From an uncultured Lachnospiraceae bacterium (GTDB lineage Bacteria > Bacillota_A > Clostridia > Lachnospirales > Lachnospiraceae), in assembly GCA_910587495.1 (NCBI GenBank), contig CAJUMT010000156.1, forward strand, positions 1-8,277: a stretch of 8,277 nucleotides of DNA, read 5' to 3'. Numbering within the stretch: the stretch's first letter is position 1; each line of letters opens with the position of its first letter. A program made the position numbers and the translations under genes. This document shows positions 5,593-8,277 of this stretch, one piece after another. The notes below the pieces were generated by a model. That model did not search any database. It was not told the origin of the DNA and saw only the letters and a program-made list of their open reading frames with translations.

Positions 5593-6978
5593 ATGAAAAC
5601 ATACGAAATATGCCGTGAGACATTTCCTGTATTCCTTTATAAAGATTATGATATCCAGGATACCACGGATGAACTTTTGGTTACTTACCATTTTGAAATC
5701 CCCGGGCTGTCGGCTTTCGCGCCTGTATGGCGTTTTCCTAAAAAAAGCGGACAAAGCCTGTCGATCCAGGAGAACCGCACTTTGCAGGCCATGCTTTTTG
5801 GCCTCGGCATGGTAGAGCTTATCAGCTATTGGAAGATTGCCTGCCCGCCGAAAGTCGTCGTATCTGCAGGACCACTTGCAAAAGAACAGGTCTTATGGTG
5901 GAAAGATTTGTACTATCTAGGGCTTGGAGAATTTTTTTATACCAACCACATACAGGCAAACCCGGACAATTTTATGGAACTCACCTCTGATGCGCCGGAC
6001 TTCACAGGGGTGCAACTGCCCTGTCATGCCCGGGATGGCTACCTGATCCCCATAGGAGGAGGCAAAGATTCCGCCTGCACCATTGAGATGTTAAAGCAAA
6101 GCGGCCATCCGATAAAGACTTATATCATTAATCCCAGAGGCGCTACTTTAAATACAGTTACGGCATCAGGACTTTCCATGGATGACAGTATCCACGCGAT
6201 GCGGACGCTGGATCCTAATATGCTGTCCTTAAATAAAGAAGGCTATTTAAACGGTCACACACCTTTTTCCGCTCTGGTGGCTTTTTCTTCTTTGATCACC
6301 GCATATCTGCATGGTCTTAAATATATCGCCCTGTCCAATGAATCCAGCGCCAACGAAAGCACTGTGGCAGGAAGCATGGTAAATCATCAATATTCTAAAA
6401 GTTTTAAGTTTGAAAAAGATTTTCATGCATACGAAAAGGCTTATATAAAAAGCGGTATTCATTATTTTAGTATGCTACGACCTCTTTCGGAATTTCAGAT
6501 CGCGGCATATTTTTCCAGGTTAAAAGCCTATCACCGCATCTTCAGAAGCTGTAACGCGGGCAGCAAACAGGATATCTGGTGCGGGCATTGTTCCAAATGC
6601 CTGTTTGTTTTTTTGATCCTGTCACCGTTCTTAAGCCACCCGTATCTTGTGGAACTTTTCGGAACAGATATGCTGGAGGATGCGTCCATGAAAGATTGTT
6701 TTGAAAAGCTTACAGGCCTGCAGAGTGAAAAGCCTTTTGAGTGCGTGGGCAGCAGAGACGAGGTAAACGCCGCCGTCTGTCTGACGATTGAGCGTATGGA
6801 ACAGGAAGGCGAAAAGCTTCCCCTGCTCCTTGCATGGTATCGTACACAGCCTGTATATACAGCTTCTTTTCCCTCCCGGCACGCCTTTGACCGTTACTAT
6901 GATCCGAACCACCTGCTTCCGGAAGAATGCCTGTGCATCCTGACCGAAGAATGTTATGGAGGGACACTGCCTTGCTGA
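5593..6978 (+). CDS. murL: MurL: UDP-MurNAc-L-Ala-L-Glu epimerase (PP-loop family)
   Basis: A 461-residue cytoplasmic enzyme. MurL, described in Xanthomonas, uses ATP to activate the terminal glutamate of UDP-MurNAc-L-Ala-L-Glu, inverts it to D-Glu, and releases AMP and pyrophosphate. The sequence shows a PP-loop of the ATP-pyrophosphatase type, IPIGGGKDSA (152-161), a second conserved patch SNESSANES (248-256), and a Cys cluster CGHCSKC (C330, C333, C336, with C320 nearby) that could bind a metal. Length and motif order fit the family as I recall it. The strongest support is context: the next gene overlaps by 7 bases and encodes a MurD-type ligase, the partner that makes the substrate. ATG 5593 follows a strong AAAGGGGGT site. 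The PP-loop is certain; the epimerase role is inferred from resemblance and the pairing. Another PP-loop AMP-forming enzyme is the main alternative. Confidence 0.85.
   Translation: MKTYEICRETFPVFLYKDYDIQDTTDELLVTYHFEIPGLSAFAPVWRFPKKSGQSLSIQENRTLQAMLFGLGMVELISYWKIACPPKVVVSAGPLAKEQVLWWKDLYYLGLGEFFYTNHIQANPDNFMELTSDAPDFTGVQLPCHARDGYLIPIGGGKDSACTIEMLKQSGHPIKTYIINPRGATLNTVTASGLSMDDSIHAMRTLDPNMLSLNKEGYLNGHTPFSALVAFSSLITAYLHGLKYIALSNESSANESTVAGSMVNHQYSKSFKFEKDFHAYEKAYIKSGIHYFSMLRPLSEFQIAAYFSRLKAYHRIFRSCNAGSKQDIWCGHCSKCLFVFLILSPFLSHPYLVELFGTDMLEDASMKDCFEKLTGLQSEKPFECVGSRDEVNAAVCLTIERMEQEGEKLPLLLAWYRTQPVYTASFPSRHAFDRYYDPNHLLPEECLCILTEECYGGTLPC
6958..6963 (+). promoter_or_regulatory. Ribosome binding site that places the murD2 start at TTG
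   Basis: GGAGGG ends 8 bases before TTG 6972. The nearest in-frame ATG (6951) lies upstream of this site and has only a weak purine stretch before it. Confidence 0.65.
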
Positions 6979-8277
6979 CGATTCTCAAAAACCTTATCAC
7001 CGATAAACATATACTGATCCTTGGATACGGGCGGGAGGGAAAATCCACACTGCATCGTGTCCTGCAGACAGGAGGCTTTGCCTCTGTTACAGTGGCAGAC
7101 CAGGCGAATGTCGTGACGGAAGATCCCAGAGTGCAGATTCTGTCCGGGGTTTCCTATATGGATACGCTGGAGCATTATGACCTGGTATTTAAAAGTCCCG
7201 GCATCGTCCTTCCAAAAGATCCTTCACTCTACACCTGCACATTCACATCCCAGATGGAAGTATTCTTCCTCGCCTACCGCGACCGCATCATCGGCATCAC
7301 CGGTACGAAAGGAAAAAGCACGGTGACAACGCTTTTGTATCATATTTTAAAGGAAAATAAAAGGGATGTGGTTCTGGCAGGCAATATCGGAATACCGGCA
7401 TTTGATATTCTGGAAGAAATCGGACCTGATACACGGATTGTCTGCGAACTTTCCTGCCACCAGCTGGAATACCTTAACCTTTCCCCCCATCTGGCAGTTC
7501 TTCTGAATCTTCATGAAGAACATCTGGATCACTATGGAACTATGGAGCGCTATATCCGTGCAAAACAGCAAATTTATCTGCACCAGAAACCAGAGGATAA
7601 ACTTATATGCGAACTGTCTGTTTTTCCCCGCAAAGGGACCTGCAGGTCCCATATCTACACAGTTTCTGATCGCTTTTCCACCGCAGATGTGGTTCTTAGC
7701 GGTACAAAGATCCGTTTTGAACAGGGTGATTACCGAATCCCTCTGCAGGATATCCATCTGCTGGGACATCATAACCATATAGATATTGCATTTTGCTATG
7801 CCATTTGCCATATACTGGGGGTATCCGACGCAGAATTTGACCAAAAACTTAAAACTTACCAGCCGCTCCCCCACCGTTTAAGCCTGATCGGGGTGAAAAA
7901 GGGCGTCCGCTATTATGATGATTCTATATCCACTATCTGCGACACTACGATCCAGGCTTTAAAAAGCGTCCCGAATGTGGGAACAATACTGATTGGAGGT
8001 ATGGATCGGGGCATCGAATATGATGAACTGATTGAATTTCTCTCAAAGAACCCGGTGCCTCATATTATTCTGATGGCTGATACAGGAAAAAGAATCTATC
8101 ATGAAATCCTTACGAAATATCCGAATTTTTCCAGACCGCACAGGCTTATATTGGTAGATACGCTAAAAGAAGCCGTCCGTCTGTCAGAAGAAATCACAGC
8201 ACCCGGAACTGCCTGTGTTCTCTCCCCGGCCGCGGCCAGCTACGGCTTTTTTAAGAATTTTGAAGAACGGGGAGATC
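6972..8277 (+). CDS. murD2: MurD2-type UDP-MurNAc-L-alanine--L-glutamate ligase, 3' end cut by the window
   Basis: 435 residues are visible of a Mur ligase, usually about 450 residues, so only the tail is missing. An N-terminal nucleotide-binding-like domain carries GYGREGKST (18-26). The ATP site is GITGTKGKST (108-117), with K where most MurD have N (GTNGKST). MurD landmarks follow: KSPGI (74-78), GNIG (137-140), ELSCHQLE (159-166, for the usual ELSSFQLE), EEHLDHYG (182-189), the probable carbamylated K198 in YIRAK, HNHIDIA (267-273), LPHRLSLIG (299-307), and SPAAASYGFFKNFEERGD near the end. Canonical MurD joins D-Glu to UDP-MurNAc-L-Ala. Here the altered C-terminal substrate loops and the overlapping murL indicate MurD2, which adds L-Glu. 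An ATG at 6951 is an alternative start, giving seven more residues. The ligase family is certain; L-Glu specificity is inferred. Confidence 0.87.
   Translation, partial: MLTILKNLITDKHILILGYGREGKSTLHRVLQTGGFASVTVADQANVVTEDPRVQILSGVSYMDTLEHYDLVFKSPGIVLPKDPSLYTCTFTSQMEVFFLAYRDRIIGITGTKGKSTVTTLLYHILKENKRDVVLAGNIGIPAFDILEEIGPDTRIVCELSCHQLEYLNLSPHLAVLLNLHEEHLDHYGTMERYIRAKQQIYLHQKPEDKLICELSVFPRKGTCRSHIYTVSDRFSTADVVLSGTKIRFEQGDYRIPLQDIHLLGHHNHIDIAFCYAICHILGVSDAEFDQKLKTYQPLPHRLSLIGVKKGVRYYDDSISTICDTTIQALKSVPNVGTILIGGMDRGIEYDELIEFLSKNPVPHIILMADTGKRIYHEILTKYPNFSRPHRLILVDTLKEAVRLSEEITAPGTACVLSPAAASYGFFKNFEERGD

Noticed and set aside
7347..7874. 175-codon minus-strand frame inside the ligase gene
   Set aside because: It is antisense to well-conserved Mur ligase motifs and has no domain of its own.
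1..8277. CRISPR array, insertion sequence, or attachment-site duplication of the tRNA end
   Set aside because: No regularly spaced repeats, no transposase or integrase frame, and no second copy of the tRNA 3' end was seen by eye.

Overview
The window looks like chromosomal DNA from a low-to-mid G+C Gram-positive anaerobe of the Clostridia, most likely a Lachnospiraceae member. The support is strong AGGAGG-type ribosome binding sites, a class B sortase, TTG starts, and a tRNA gene without an encoded CCA. The genus cannot be fixed from the sequence alone.

Layout. The left edge is the 3' part of tRNA-Ser(CGA), followed by a long imperfect inverted repeat. Next, on the minus strand, is a compact two-gene unit (1904 down to 145). 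It encodes an OLD/PtuA-like ABC-type ATPase, whose stop overlaps by one base the start of a 140-residue protein with a PD-(D/E)XK-type nuclease signature. The pair has its own promoter, looks more A+T-rich than the rest, and sits beside a tRNA. It is a good candidate for an anti-phage defence cassette that I cannot assign to a named system. An A+T-rich spacer of about 300 bases follows, closed by a hairpin terminator. A second minus-strand group (4439 down to 2299) holds a cation diffusion facilitator, a membrane-anchored ComEC-like metallo-beta-lactamase-fold protein and a 65-residue protein of unknown function.

From 4574 rightwards everything is on the plus strand: a class B sortase with its own terminator, then a two-gene operon that runs off the right edge. 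Its first gene matches MurL, the PP-loop enzyme that epimerises the terminal L-Glu of UDP-MurNAc-L-Ala-L-Glu. Its second gene, overlapping by 7 bases, is a divergent MurD-type ligase best explained as MurD2, which adds L-Glu rather than D-Glu. Together they would make the normal D-Glu-containing precursor without free D-glutamate, an alternative to MurI plus MurD first described in Xanthomonas. This operon and the ATPase-nuclease pair are the most notable contents.

Several starts were moved from the longest open frame to an internal start with a good ribosome binding site (ATPase, nuclease, cation transporter, sortase). The murD2 start was placed at a TTG codon.
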